Part shown: piece by piece, positions 35,776 to 47,443 of the stretch
How positions within the stretch are numbered: the first letter of the stretch is position 1
How the letters are laid out: each line of letters begins with the position of its first letter
Assembly (NCBI RefSeq): GCF_025118155.1
Contig: NW_026251416.1
Span: 264,028-328,027 of the forward strand
Length of the DNA stretch: 64,000 nt
DNA from: Cokeromyces recurvatus
Taxonomy: Eukaryota; Mucoromycota; Mucoromycetes; Mucorales; Mucoraceae
Direction: 5' to 3'
Notes under the pieces: generated by a model
Seen by the model: the letters and a program-made list of their open reading frames with translations, nothing else
The model's database searches: none
What the model was told of the DNA's origin: nothing
Translations under genes and position numbers: made by a program

Positions 35776-36041
35776 TTAGATTTTCAACAAGGTAATAGAG
35801 ATACTGGTTTTCGAGACTTGCACGTCTTTTTTGATAGTAAGAAAAGAGTAGAGTGTAAGCATTGTTGCGAAATTAAAACCATAATGGTTAGTTGTAAAAA
35901 AAAAATAAACTGATTGTTTATAGTTTAATCGAAGTATGTAAGTTGGCGGGGGGGGGAAGCTAAAATATAAAAATTGCGTTGTTTTAATCGGTACGTGTAA
36001 ATTGTCGAATATAATCGAATAATTTAAGCGGTGAAAGCCAT
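35776..36041 (-). promoter_or_regulatory. Upstream ORFs in the leader of the GCN4-like bZIP gene
   Basis: Reading toward the bZIP ATG, the only three ATGs in the last about 350 nt each open a short frame that closes before the main start. They are a 5-codon uORF (36041-36024; Met-Ala-Phe-Thr-Ala), a 32-codon uORF (35882-35784) and an overlapping 28-codon uORF (35862-35776). Known GCN4 and cpc-1 genes are held off in fed cells by uORFs and read when eIF2 is phosphorylated; such control is likely if the mRNA extends this far. The transcription start is not known. Confidence 0.45.
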
Positions 36042-36671
36042 TTTAAAATATGGACTACAAATGGGAAATAGAGATAAGGGGGCAAAAAAAAATAAGATAA
36101 ATATAATAAATTTAATTAAGATTTGCTTTTATAAAATGTGTCTATTTTTATCAGGGGTACCAAGCCTAATAAAAACAATAATAAATATAAATAAAAAGTA
36201 AACTTTATAAAAAGTAAGAGAATAAAGGAAAAGAAAAGGAAAAAGAAAAAGAAGAGAAAAAAAAAAGAAGAAAAAAAGGAAACTAAAGTTAGTTATTTAT
36301 TACATCTATCAAATAAAATGATTGGATAAGATAAGAAAAATGACTCATTTTTTGAACTTTCCTCTTTTAGAAATGCTGTATTTGATACCATAAATTTTTT
36401 AAAATAAAAAAAAAATGAAATAAAAAAGGTGGCTTATTTTAGGGACCTGATATTTCTTTATGTTTATCCGAAATAATATATTGCAGTATTCCTAGACGAT
36501 GTTTTTTTTTTTTTTTTTTTTTTTTTTTGGACGAAACCAAAATGAAATTTGGACAAAAGAAAATTAGTTTCTAGAAAAATCAGAAATTAGTTTTTAGATG
36601 AGTGATACCTGTAATAATCTAAATGTCTTGAGAGACAAGCTATTTATAATACAGCGATAGGATTCTCATAG
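36042..36671. other. bZIP upstream region / Fanzor-remnant downstream region
   Basis: AT-rich, with a purine tract (about 36225-36285, GAAAAG type) and a T28 run near 36501-36528. No guide-RNA-like conserved structure next to the Fanzor-like remnant could be identified by eye. Confidence 0.4.
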
Positions 36672-38455
36672 TTATTGTTGTGATTTCTTCGGTCTTTGAA
36701 ATGCAGTTGGGCGACCAGTTTGTCTCCAAATTGACAATGTTATTTCCGTCATGTTTTTGCTTGCGTTGATGTCTCGCTGCCATAATATTCCACAGGATTT
36801 GCATTCCAGGATACTATTACCACAAGTATGCTCAACTGGCTTCAGAGTCTTGTTGTGACAGCTACTACAAACTCTTGATGTATTAAATTCGTCAATTATA
36901 ACAGCAATTAATCTTCCCTCTCTTTCTCTCTTCTTCAGAGTCTGCCATAAAATCTTTGTAACTCGACATCGGTTTCCTCTTAGCATAATTGAGTCCTTTC
37001 CAAACATACCGTTGCCGAAAACAATGAAGGGAATTCTTTTCTTATCTTCACGGTACTCCTGGGGCTTCCACTTACTTGACCTTTTAAAATGTTTTTCGAT
37101 AAGGACTATTTAACACGTTGAAATAGAAATTGCTTGCTTATTTACAACCTTCTTCTCCTCTCTTTCTTTTACTTTCTTATTCCTGCTTTCCCTTTTCTTT
37201 TTTTTCCTGTCTTCTTTTATCTTTTTTCTTACTTTTCTTCTTCTTCTTCCTATTTCTTTTTCTTCTTTCACGGTTGTACTTCAGCCCGCCATTAAGCAAG
37301 ATGTTGGTCATGATTTCTGGAGCCCGTTGGCGACCTTGATATAATGCGAAACGACTTTCGTCACTGGTATCTTTGTAGAAATCAAATAGTACGTCAATAT
37401 GCTCAAGCATAGATTGTAAGTATTCGCACTATTTTTCTGCTTTTGCTGTCTTGTGTGTTGGAGTTTTTGATTCTACTTTCTCAATTCCATTTTGTTTTTT
37501 TAAGTTTTTGTTGATTCACTAAAAATGTTGACGCCACCTCTTCGTAGTCAAAATCTGTTAACTTGAGATCTAGATTATTAACGGTCTGATAAGATCCTTT
37601 TTTCTTTTTGTAAAAAAAAAAAGACAATCAACCGAAAATCTGTCTGAGCGTAAAAGGTTTCCGAATAAGACTTTATTGTTCCCGTTAGGTGTAAGATCGC
37701 TAGTATTATGTCAGCTACTTGTTTGCTCAATTAATAATTTTTTTTTCAGATTATGCTATGCCTTTTAATTCGCCACGTTTTAAAGTTCACAATCTTTTTA
37801 AACATTTCAAGTTGCTTATTATACCCCCACCCCCCCTTGGTACAGAAGTGGACAGAAAAGCCGACAAGTTGTTTGCGGATATTGTTATAGACCTGAAGTG
37901 TAAAGAGTGTTTTGGGAACAAGCCAAACAAACGAGGTAACGGTAATCTTCGTACATGATAAGGACTGTGATTTGCATATTCCTCTTCATATTCTAGTAGG
38001 ATATGGAAAATAATAGGTATACATTTCTCGGGGACGTACCCAGAAAGTGATTTCAATGTTACTTTTATTGGGGTAATTTCCTTCAGAGGTTGACAAAATA
38101 AGGTAACACGCTGCTTTTGATGTTCTTCTAAATCTATAGATTCTGGTCATTGAGGGTCACCTCCACAAACAAATTGGTAACAGTATCTTACAGAGATTTT
38201 GTGAATGTCTTTGGGTTCAATCATCTAATTAACAGCATATGAGTATAATCACTAACTTTATTGTTGATGAATCACTTACAACAAACGTATTTTTGAAGCT
38301 GATACCTGAAGTATCTCATGAGCCATGCTTCGAAATTTTCAACAATATGGTTGCTATAAGCTGTTGACAGCTCTTTACAAGCCTCTGTTAAAGACTGACT
38401 CACTCCTGCCTCTAACTTTTGCTTATACACGATGTTTGGGAAAGGCAGCACAGCC
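36672..38455 (-). pseudogene. Degenerate Fanzor-like (eukaryotic TnpB/OrfB) nuclease gene
   Basis: Pieces in all minus-strand frames, in collinear order, describe one TnpB-like protein. N-terminal pieces are TEACKELSTAYSNHIVENF (about 38360) and KISVRYCYQFVCGGD (about 38190). The middle has PRLFGLFPKHSLHFRSITIS (about 37900), DFDYEEVASTFLVNQQKL (about 37550) and SRFALYQGRQRAPEIMTNIL (about 37340) with a Lys-rich tail. The intact C-terminal 36672-37090 has PFIVFGNGMFGKD, a zinc ribbon (CSSC ... CKSC) and RDINASKN, the RuvC-III-type Asp motif. Stops (for example within 38100-38160 and at 37177) and frame shifts break it, although one or two breaks could be introns. Fanzors are RNA-guided DNA nucleases carried by mobile elements. 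No terminal repeats were found. Confidence 0.75.
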
Positions 38456-39036
38456 TACACCCCAAGTTCGTATTAAACAGACTAGAGTATTTTGGGTATT
38501 TGTGGTCACATTTTAATAATGTAGTAATTTGTTTTATTAGTTTTGATTGAATATAAAGATGTGTGAAAGCTTTGAGAAAGATATGTAGTTTCCAAGATCT
38601 TCTCTATCAGCATCAGTAATATATGCTGTTGTTAAATTAATTATCTTTATGCCAGACTAAATTGACATACAAGGAGTAACTATTACATGAGGTTCTCCAA
38701 GGCAAGGCAAATATAACTTGTAGAAACAAGGCTGTATGGTAAAACTGTCGCCCTTAAAAGCTATACATAATGAAAAACGTCAACTATCATTTTCAAGTGC
38801 TTGTCTGAATATTATTTTTTAACTTTTCTGAATAATTTCTTTCCACTGTCTGTAAATGTTTCTTTCCGTTGTCTGGATTTTAACATTGTTTAAATTTAAA
38901 GTGAGGAATACTGTACAAGAGGAGTAAGATTAAATATGAACTCCTCTTCTTTATTTTTTTATTTTATTTTTTATTTTTATTTTTTTCATTTTTCATTTTT
39001 TTTTTTTTTTTTTTTTTTAAAAAAAAATACATTCTT
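38456..39036. other. Spacer between Fanzor remnant and ceramidase
   Basis: About 0.6 kb, with a long T-rich promoter-proximal tract (38950-39018) just before the ceramidase ATG. A 63-codon plus frame at 38325-38516 overlaps the Fanzor remnant on the other strand and is discounted. Confidence 0.45.
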
Positions 39037-40457
39037 ATGTCGTCTTTTTCTTCTTCAAGCCAAATAGGAAACTTTTGGGGTGAAGTGTAAGGCTATTAAA
39101 GAATTAAATAAGTTGACTTTTTAAACTATTTATTTATTTATTTTATTATTTTAGTACCTCAACTATTGATTGGTGTGAGGTATGATAGTGTGTCTATTCT
39201 GTTAAGATTGTATCTTTTTTTTTTTTTTTTTTTTGTTTTGTTTTTTAAATAACAAATAAATAATAACTAGGAAAATTATACTATTTCACCTTATCTTGCA
39301 GAATTCTTTAATACTATTACAAACTTAGGATTTGGTAATAATATAAAACTCATATTACCATTCTTTTTATATATAACCTTTTCTTTTTTTCTTTCTTAAT
39401 AGTCATTTTCTCTCTTTTCGGTATCTACAATATTCTTAAAAATGGCTCAAATAAGACTATTATTCTTGCTTATTTAGGTGTTATTTTTGTTGGTTTTGGC
39501 TCGTATGTATAAACTTCCCTCTTTTTATTATTTATGACTATTAAATTATCTTTTGTTTAGATGGTGTTTTCATATGACACTTCAATATAAAATGCAATTA
39601 TTAGATGAATTACCTAGTATGTGAAACTATTATAGTACCTCAATCCATTCGTTTACTAACAACACGTCATTTATTGAATATTGAATAATTAGTGATTTAT
39701 GTTGCTAGTCTAGTCATGTGGCTTACGTAAGAATAGAATAGAATATGTTTCCTATTCATTATTAAATTCCTATCTTAGATATTTAGCTGACCCAAACACT
39801 AAAAATAATATTATTCCACCTCTTGTCTTATTCATTTATTCAGTCATTATTACTTATTCGTACCTGATTATTAACAATCCAATCTTTCATCAAGTCTCAT
39901 ATGGAATTCTTGTTGTTGGTATTGTCATTAGAGCCACTTATCTTTTTTATCAGATTCCTCAAGATAAAAGTACAAGTTACAGTCGACCTAGAATGAGACT
40001 TTTGTTATGGCTTTCAGCATTTGGATTTATTATTGCATTTATTTTATGGAATATTGATAATCAATTCTGTATGTATTTAAGGGCGTGGAGAAATACTGTA
40101 CCTATTTTAATAGGTTCTGTTAGTGAAGTAAGTATAAATAAAATGGTTGATATAAGGTAAGGTAAACAATGATATTCACCTTTACCCTTTTTCCTTTTAT
40201 TTAAAAAAAAAAAGCTTCATGGATGGTGGCATATTGGTACAGGTAAAATTATATATTAAATAAATGACTTGGAAAAAAAAAATAGTAAAAATTAACTTTA
40301 CTTTATTGATAAATAAATAGCTTTAGGTGTTTATTATTTTATTGTCTTTTGTGAATGGATTCAACCTACGTTGGCAAAGGAAAACAAAAAATTCAAACTT
40401 TGCTGGATGGGCCCACTTTGTTATTTGAGATTAATTGAAAAGAAGAGAAAAGATTAA
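39037..40457 (+). CDS. Alkaline ceramidase
   Basis: Nine exons (39037-39086, 39155-39179, 39271-39334, 39403-39502, 39561-39616, 39693-39726, 39779-40127, 40215-40242, 40321-40457) give 280 residues. This is a membrane ceramidase of the ER/Golgi that hydrolyses ceramide to sphingoid base and fatty acid (yeast Ypc1/Ydc1, animal ACER). The signatures are FWGEVTSTIDWCEENY at the N-terminus, [37 protein letters not shown] and the late HGWWHIGTALGVYY. The conserved His/Asp/Ser residues of these blocks bind the catalytic zinc. About seven hydrophobic segments are present and the C-terminus is Lys-rich. Two exons are micro-exons of 25 and 28 nt, the latter bearing the HGWWH motif. Confidence 0.94.
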
Positions 40458-40556
40458 TACTGTGTAATACAACAATAAAAAATAAATAATAACATAAAAT
40501 GGCCCTTTCTACCCCTCTCTCTTTTTTTTTTCTTTTTCTTTGCTTTTCTCTTTAAA

Positions 40557-41746
40557 ATGTTACCTAGCAGAGATTCCTCATCAACATTGACTGACAATAG
40601 TTCATCTTGTATTGAATCACCAAGAGAAACTTCTTTATCAATACAATTTGCAAAAAGTCTTTCATTACAGTCATTACCTATAACTACAATAAATGCTACA
40701 TTTGTACATAAACTATACAAGTAATCATAATAATAATAATAATAATTGTCAACATCATTTCCATTATAGCTAATATATGTATATATAAAAGTATGGTAGT
40801 TGATCATCAATATCAACATTTAATTGCTTGGAATTATATAGGAGCTTCTTTTATCGTCTGTAATGTCTTGGAATTTTCTAAAGATGTATTACCAAAACAT
40901 TTTAAGCATAGTAATTTTAGTAGTTTTGTACGCCAGCTAAACATGTAAAAATGAAAAAAAAAAAAAAAAAGCTGTCCTTGTATATAAGAATGGAATGATT
41001 TTTAATATACACATATTTTTTTTTTAAAAAATCAGGTACGGGTTTCATAAGATTAACAAGTCACCAAGGATCTTAGCAGAGAATCAAATTTGGGAATTTT
41101 CTCATTCAAAATTTATAAGAGATAGAATAGACTTATTAGATGAAATTAAACGTAAAACATATCATATAACTGAACAACAGCAATCAATAGAATCATATTA
41201 TAATGTTATTAAAGGAGTAAATAATAATAATCAACAACAATTATTATTAAATATGACTTCTAAACAATCAGAGATAGTTCATGAATTAATAAAATTAAAG
41301 GAAGGAATTACTCATGTAATGACTGAATTGACTGAAACAAGAAAGAAACAAGAAGAACAACAACAGTTATTAAATAATATGATGCAATTCTTGATGCAAC
41401 AAAACTCTAACACGAATAGTAGTAATAAAATAAGGATAAATTCATATATACTAGTTATTAACATTTATATTTGCTAAAAAAAAAAGGGACATCTGCTACT
41501 ACTACTACTACTACTACTGCTACTGCTACACCTTCTATTTTTGTGACTTCTCATCATGACACTACTTATAAAAGACAGCAACTTACAATTCAAACACAAA
41601 ATGTATATGATCAATTCTATTCACCTTCATTAAGTGCATATCATACAGCAATAAATTCACCTGCAAGTCCTTTCTTTCTTTCAACTGATAATAATTTACA
41701 ATTTAATAATAATTCAACTTTTACAACAACTTCATCGACTTTATAA
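40557..41746 (+). CDS. HSF-type DNA-binding transcription factor
   Basis: Exons 40557-40720, 40792-40944, 41036-41421 and 41487-41746 give 320 residues. After about 45 Ser/Thr-rich residues comes an HSF winged helix: [56 protein letters not shown], then [15 protein letters not shown]. It is followed by a Gln/Asn-rich coiled coil ([20 protein letters not shown]) that would trimerise. The tail is Thr/Ser/Asn-rich and may activate. The unit could belong to the Hsf1, Skn7 or Sfl1/Mga1 groups; no response-regulator domain follows, which argues against Skn7. The last intron uses the GTAATA donor at 41422 by phase; GTAGTA three bases upstream is also possible. Confidence 0.87.
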
Positions 41747-41807
41747 ATGATGGAATGAATATTATTTTTTTTTCTTTTTTTGGGTTTCACATTATTATCA
41801 TTTAATG

Positions 41808-41850
<43 letters not shown>

Positions 41851-41888
41851 GACAAACATTTTCTGATTCTTTTTCCTAATCTCCTTAA

Positions 41889-43403
41889 ATGCAAAGACTA
41901 CTTTTGTTTAAAAATAAAAAATATTTTATTTATACCTTTATTTTATTTTTTACAATTTGGACCCTTTTTTACATTTATCGTACTGCTATTCAGCCTACAC
42001 CAATTTCAACATGGACTTGTAAAGGAAAGGGACGTCATCGAATATGTGAAGTTAAATATTTTTGCGTGGATCAACGTCATGGTCCTTTTATTATTAATTC
42101 TCAAGAGACATTCCCATCTATTAATCTCATTAATACAGGGTCTAGTGAAGATATTTGGTTTCAACCCAAACAACTATCAAGCCCACCTCTTTATACCAAT
42201 TTTATCAATACCAGCTTATTTGTGTATGGTCTTTATTCACCTTATCATTTCTCCCATGCACTTTATAATGGACTTATGCCCCTCTACAGTACCATGTTAG
42301 AATATGGAGCGACAGTGGACAGCTGGACATTAAGAGCAGCTACCTATGATAATGGGAAGCCAAAAGAGAATTTGAATATGTTATTACCCAATAAAGAAGG
42401 TCGAGAGATTGTTTTAAACAAGGTCGATTTACAAGCACCTCATCAAGGGTTAGCAGCTAGTTGGTTATCACCTCCCATGTGTTTTGAAAGAGCTATTATA
42501 GGAACAGGGAATCGATGTTCATTATGGTATTGTGAAGGTCAGATTCCAACCGAGCATTATGATGCCTATCGTTCCTTTGTGATGAAGGAACCTTATGATA
42601 AGAATAAGAATAAATGTGCTGCCTCAGTTGTTGTTCATCATGCAATGGGTGAAAAGACGATTGGTATCTTGAATCGTCGATATACACGACATATCACCAA
42701 TGTGCCTGAACTCATTCAGGCATTAACAAAAGAAAATTACAGAGTTCTCTCCATTGATTTTGATGTGGAGGGATGTGATTTGATCAATACAGCTCATGTC
42801 GTGAATGATTTAGATGTCTTGATAGCCCCCTTTGGTAATGGATTAGGAGCAGGTTTATTTATGAAATCAGATGCCATCTTGATTTCCATCTCAGCACGTT
42901 ATTATAGTGAGCAATGGTTTAAATATCCAATGACAGCGATTGGAAGACGTATATTTGATTTTAGTTGTCATCAAGCAAGTTGTGAAGAATATGATGAAGC
43001 GCTGGCACAAAAGTTATTAGGCGTTCCTTTAAATGAAACTGAATTACAAACGTTTTTCATGATGAGACCAGATGAGGTAGATACATCCTATTTATTACAA
43101 ACAAAGTTGAATAGTAGTAGTAGTAGTAGCTATGAAGAAAGATGGCAAAGATACTTGCAATATCATAAAGATGTAGCAAGACGTATTGATGTAGAACGAT
43201 TTATACCCTATTTAAAGGAGATCATATTACGTGATCATCATCAATCATCATCATCATCAAAAGATGTCCCATTTCCAGAGACTTGCAAGACACCTAATGT
43301 ATGTTGTGATTTAGATTGTGAAGGTCCCTTGGAAAGAAATGTTTTTGGAGAACAAAATGCATGGAAAAACAAAGGTTATAAATACATAAAAGAAGCAAAA
43401 TAA
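41889..43403 (+). CDS. GT61-family glycosyltransferase, type II membrane protein
   Basis: Intronless, 504 residues. A short basic cytoplasmic tail precedes one signal anchor (residues about 12-32, FIYTFILFFTIWTLFYIYR), then a Golgi-lumen domain with paired cysteines (WTCKGKGRHRICEVKYFCVD). Typical DUF563/GT61 features are HFSHALYNGLMPLYSTM, the mid-domain RRYTRHITNVPELIQALTKE and the late FGNGLGAGLFM (equivalent to the HGAGL motif of the family), with a distal Cys-rich tail (CKTPNVCCDLDCEG). GT61 enzymes transfer xylose, arabinose or GlcNAc onto glycans and are expanded in mucoralean fungi. The acceptor is not predictable. An AGT run encodes a poly-Ser stretch near residue 413. A 38-A run ends about 40 nt before the ATG. 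Confidence 0.82.
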   Translation: MQRLLLFKNKKYFIYTFILFFTIWTLFYIYRTAIQPTPISTWTCKGKGRHRICEVKYFCVDQRHGPFIINSQETFPSINLINTGSSEDIWFQPKQLSSPPLYTNFINTSLFVYGLYSPYHFSHALYNGLMPLYSTMLEYGATVDSWTLRAATYDNGKPKENLNMLLPNKEGREIVLNKVDLQAPHQGLAASWLSPPMCFERAIIGTGNRCSLWYCEGQIPTEHYDAYRSFVMKEPYDKNKNKCAASVVVHHAMGEKTIGILNRRYTRHITNVPELIQALTKENYRVLSIDFDVEGCDLINTAHVVNDLDVLIAPFGNGLGAGLFMKSDAILISISARYYSEQWFKYPMTAIGRRIFDFSCHQASCEEYDEALAQKLLGVPLNETELQTFFMMRPDEVDTSYLLQTKLNSSSSSSYEERWQRYLQYHKDVARRIDVERFIPYLKEIILRDHHQSSSSSKDVPFPETCKTPNVCCDLDCEGPLERNVFGEQNAWKNKGYKYIKEAK

Positions 43404-43486
43404 ATTGAAGTTTTATTATTATTCGTAATATGTATATTTGTATATAAAAGTAGCAGAATAATAAATAGATATATATATACATATAT

Positions 43487-45035
43487 TTAAATAGAAATGT
43501 CGACAATACCACCACTGTTAATTGAGTAAGAGGCTTCACTTTCTGGCATATCAGGTGAATCATATAATTTTGCAACACGTTCTTCACCACGTCCTTTTCT
43601 TAAATAGATGCGTGTAGAAGATCTAATGAATAAATAGTCGTGTTACTCATTGATATGTATATGTATATGTGTATATACTTTACGCGTGAGCTAATACATG
43701 ACCACCTACTGGCTTCTTTGGATCAGCCACGAATGTCATTCCAGCTTTATATATTTATAAATATGAATAAATATATGAATACATGTATAGGTGTGTGTGT
43801 ATGTATGTATGTATGCATGTATTATACGTATTATACATATACATATTATACATATTATACATATACATATACATATTATACATTTATACCTCCTGGGTCA
43901 GAGGATACTTGATTGGTTAAAAAGACAGCAATGTTATATTCTTCTGATATCTTTGTTAATCGACTCAACATTTGATTTAATTTTTGTTGTCTATCAGCTA
44001 ATTCACCACGACCCGAATAATCACAACGAAATAAACTGATGATAGAATCAATGACTAATAAACGGTAAGTACCACGTTGTTCAGCGAAATGAGCTGCTAA
44101 TTCATAGATTAAATCCATTTGTTGGTCACTGTTCCAAGCTCTAGCGACAACAATATTATCTAATACAATATTAGGATCTACACCAAATCGATCTGCAATA
44201 GAAATGATACGGTCTGGTCTAAAGGTACCCTCTGTATCAATATAAGCTGCTTTACCACAGGCGCCTCCTTCTTCAGATGGTAATTGAACTTGAACACACA
44301 GGGTATGAGCCAATTGAGTTTTACCTGTTCTATATTCACCAAAGACCTCTGTGATTGACATTGTTTGAATGCCACCTAATAATAAACAATAGAATGTGTA
44401 TATGTGTGTATATGTTATTATTATTATTATTACCTCCAAGAAGTGTATTCAGTTGTTTACTGCCAGTTGAAATCTTGACTACTTTTTCTCTTTGTATAGC
44501 AATTTCCTTTGCTGTAACAAATCCAGGTCCCTTTTTTTTATATGAATGAATGAATATGATGTATTATGTACTATTAGTATTGTTATTTTACTTGAATCTT
44601 AATCGCAGCTTCTTTAATTTTATCTACTTTTGTTTCTGATAATCCTTTAATTTTTAAAAGAGATTTCTTTGTCATCATTTGTACTCCCTAAAGATCACAT
44701 CATGGATTCTTATCTTTATGCAATATAATACAAAGTTTTTTTTTTTTTTTTTTTTTGTTTACCTTTACTGTACAAACACCTGCAGCTTTAAGTTTATGTA
44801 TGTCGGCAACTCCGATACCATGTGCTTGAAGATCATCAATTTCTGTATAGAACAACTTTTTTATAAAAGCACAAAAGGGATTTTAATATTTAGTAGGCTT
44901 TTTTATTATTATTATTTAAAAAAGAAGAAAGTTAAGGAAATTGTTTACTAATTCTTCTTCATTTATTGTTTCTTCATTTATGTGTTGTTGTTCTTCAATC
45001 TGTGGTGAAACAGAAGATTCCTTTCTTGACGGCAT
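43487..45035 (-). CDS. DMC1: Meiotic recombinase Dmc1 (RecA/Rad51 family)
   Basis: Exons 45035-44949, 44855-44763, 44687-44592, 44530-44434, 44375-43890, 43744-43684 and 43622-43487 give 351 residues. The N-terminal HhH region reads [20 protein letters not shown] and [16 protein letters not shown]. The RecA core has Walker [10 protein letters not shown] (residues about 137-145), the [12 protein letters not shown] segment, Walker B LLVIDSI, loop [15 protein letters not shown] ([12 protein letters not shown]) and [19 protein letters not shown]. Features that favour Dmc1 over Rad51 are [20 protein letters not shown], the DPGGAGMTF loop 2 and YDSPDMPE. Dmc1 forms filaments on single-stranded DNA and pairs homologs in meiosis, which implies a sexual cycle. 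The 5' boundary of exon 2 (LFYTEIDDL) was set by phase. Confidence 0.94.
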
Positions 45036-45790
45036 TTTTTTTTTTTTTTTTTTTGATATTTTAATTTTAAAAGAAAAAAAAAAAAAATAGACATATTAAC
45101 TTTAATTTATTTATTATTTTTTAACCCTCCCCCAGAATATAAACCAATCAAATAACGTGTCGGATAAAAAATACTTTTTTCATATGTTATCAAGGAACCG
45201 TAATTAGATGAAACTTTGAACAATTGAAATCTGTAGTTATAAAAATACGACTCCACTATTCACTGACTAAGTGTGGTGTGATTTCTCCGTATGTGTATTG
45301 ATAAATTCTTCCATTTTTATTTTATTTTATTATCTTTCTTTTTTTTTTAATTTATTACTATAAAAGATGCTTACAAGGATTTTAACAGGAATTCGTACTA
45401 GTTTATCAAGACAGCAACAACTACCAGTTCAAGGATAAGCTCTTCTATTGAAGATTATGAAATTTCATCCATAAAGCCTCCTTCACCTCCACTAGTGTCG
45501 ACAATAACTAAATATAATAATATCAATTTTGGTTTATCGACAAATAATGCAGATGATTTTATTCAAAAAGATCTTATTTCTATTTCTACCTTTTAAAATT
45601 CTCTATTATTTCGTCTTTTCTTCCCGCCTATTAATTATATAAAACATTAAAAAATATATTTTTTATCCAATTATAATTTAGAATTTAAATTATACGAGTT
45701 CCTTTTTTTTTTATATATGTGTATAAAAATATTTATATTAATATTATTATTTCTTTTACTTTTTTTTTTTTTTTTTTGAGGTTATACAAA
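45036..45790. other. Divergent Dmc1-septin intergenic region
   Basis: AT-rich, with T runs upstream of both genes. It includes the doubtful short gene at 45367-45596. No meiosis-specific promoter element could be assigned by eye. Confidence 0.45.
45367..45596 (+). CDS. Doubtful small protein with a frame break or tiny intron
   Basis: ATG at 45367 opens MLTRILTGIRTSLSRQQQ and closes after 23 codons. A second coding-like frame follows (SSIEDYEISSIKPPSPPL...) and ends at 45596 with LISISTF. The two would join in phase if the 20 bases GTACTAGTTTATCAAGACAG were an intron, giving about 69 residues. Such a short intron would be exceptional; a one-base indel or chance are simpler explanations. The basic N-terminus resembles a mitochondrial presequence. 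Family unknown. Confidence 0.25.
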
Positions 45791-47246
45791 ATGTCACCTG
45801 TTGGTATTGCACATTTACCTAATCAACAACACAAGATTGCTACTAAAAAGGGAACCCAGTTTACATTGATTGTATGCGGTGAATCAGGTCTTGGTAAAAC
45901 AACCTTTATTAATACTCTCTTTACAACCACTTTAAAGAATCCGAAAAACCCTTCATTACGACATTTGAGTCAATTAACTAGAACAGTAGATATTGAAATT
46001 ACAAAAGCAGGTAAATAAGATACACGCACGCATGCACACACACACACATATGAATCTCTTTTTTCTTACTTACTTACTTTCTTTCTTATTCTGTTGATGA
46101 TGATAAGAATAGAACTTGAAGAAAAGAACTTTCAAGTGAAATTAACAATCGTGGATACACCTGGATTTGGTGATTATGTAAATAATCATAATTGTTGGAC
46201 ACCTGTGGTCGAATTTATTGATGATCAATATGAGAATTACATGAGACAAGAACAACAACCTGATAGAAAAGAAATTATCGATATGCGAGTACATGCTTGT
46301 CTTTATTTTCTTCGACCTACAGGACATGGGTAAATGACAAACAAGCCAATATATACATACATACATACATATTTAAAGAAGGCGAAAGAGAGAGAGAGAG
46401 AGAGAGAGATAAAAGGGATTTTTTTTTTTATTTTGTTAATTCATTCCTAATCTTTTTCTTCTTCTTCTTCTTTTTGCGCAAGTATATAGTTTAAAACCCT
46501 TAGATATTGAAGCCATGAAAAGACTTGGGACACGCGTTAATTTAATCCCTGTGATTGCTAAAGCAGATACAATGACATCTAAGGATGTGTCGAACTTTAA
46601 AAAACAGATCCTTCGTGATATTGAAGCGAATCATATTACGATCTATAAATGTCCTGAGGAGGAAGGAGAAGAAGAAGAAGAAAAGGATGAAGATTTAGTA
46701 AAGTTAAACAAGTCATTGATGGCAGCCATGCCATTTGCTATCATTGCCTCCACAGAGGATGTCGAGACACCAGACGGACGTATCGTGAAGGGTAGAAGTT
46801 ATGAATGGGGTGTAGCTGAAGTGGAGAACGAAGATCATAATGATTTTACTAAACTACGTCAACTCTTGATTCGTACCCATCTACTTGACCTCTTGGAGAG
46901 CACAGAGCATGTCTATTATGAAAATTATCGAATGAGGGAAATGGTGAAGCCAGCTGAAAAGCAACGTCGAAACCAACAGATCTCAAGAAAGTATGAAAAC
47001 AGTCAACGTTATCGTGAAAGAGAAGAGATGTTGAGAAAGGAATTTACAGAACAGGTAAAGAAGGAAGAAGCAAGATTCAGACAATGGGAGGCTCAATTGA
47101 TGGCAGAAAGAGATCAACTGAATAGAGATTTAGAAATGAGACATGCTCAAATAAAGGCACTTGAAGCTGAATTAGAGGCTTTGTATTATCAAACTGGAAG
47201 TAATAACAGTACTAGTAGTAGTACAAGCTCCATTGTTCGACGCTAA
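45791..47246 (+). CDS. Septin GTPase
   Basis: Exons 45791-46010, 46113-46329 and 46490-47246 give 397 residues. G1 P-loop is GESGLGKTTF, G3 DTPGFGDY, G4 AKAD in PVIAKADTMT, and the septin-unique element GRSYEWGVAEVENEDHNDF is present. The C-terminus is a long coiled coil (about residues 295-385; KKEEARFRQWEAQLMAERDQ) that mediates filament bundling. Septins assemble into hetero-oligomeric rods at the hyphal cortex, septa and branch points. A coiled-coil tail of this length fits the Cdc3/Cdc12 side of the family; I do not assign an ortholog. An acidic insert (EEEGEEEEEKDED) just before switch-region helices looks lineage-specific. Confidence 0.94.
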
Positions 47247-47410
47247 AATAATAAAATAGAATACAAATATATATACATGTGTATCTATTTATCATCGAAT
47301 CTCCGTTTAAAATCAAATTTAGTCCAACGAAAGTTACACATCATTATCATAAGCATGAAAACACACACACACACATTTGACGAAATATTGCATCAAAATG
47401 GTGAAAATTT

Positions 47411-47443
<33 letters not shown>

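Noticed and set aside
43640..44039. Overlapping plus-strand frames of 82-90 codons
   Set aside because: They arise from a TATACA microsatellite in a Dmc1 intron.
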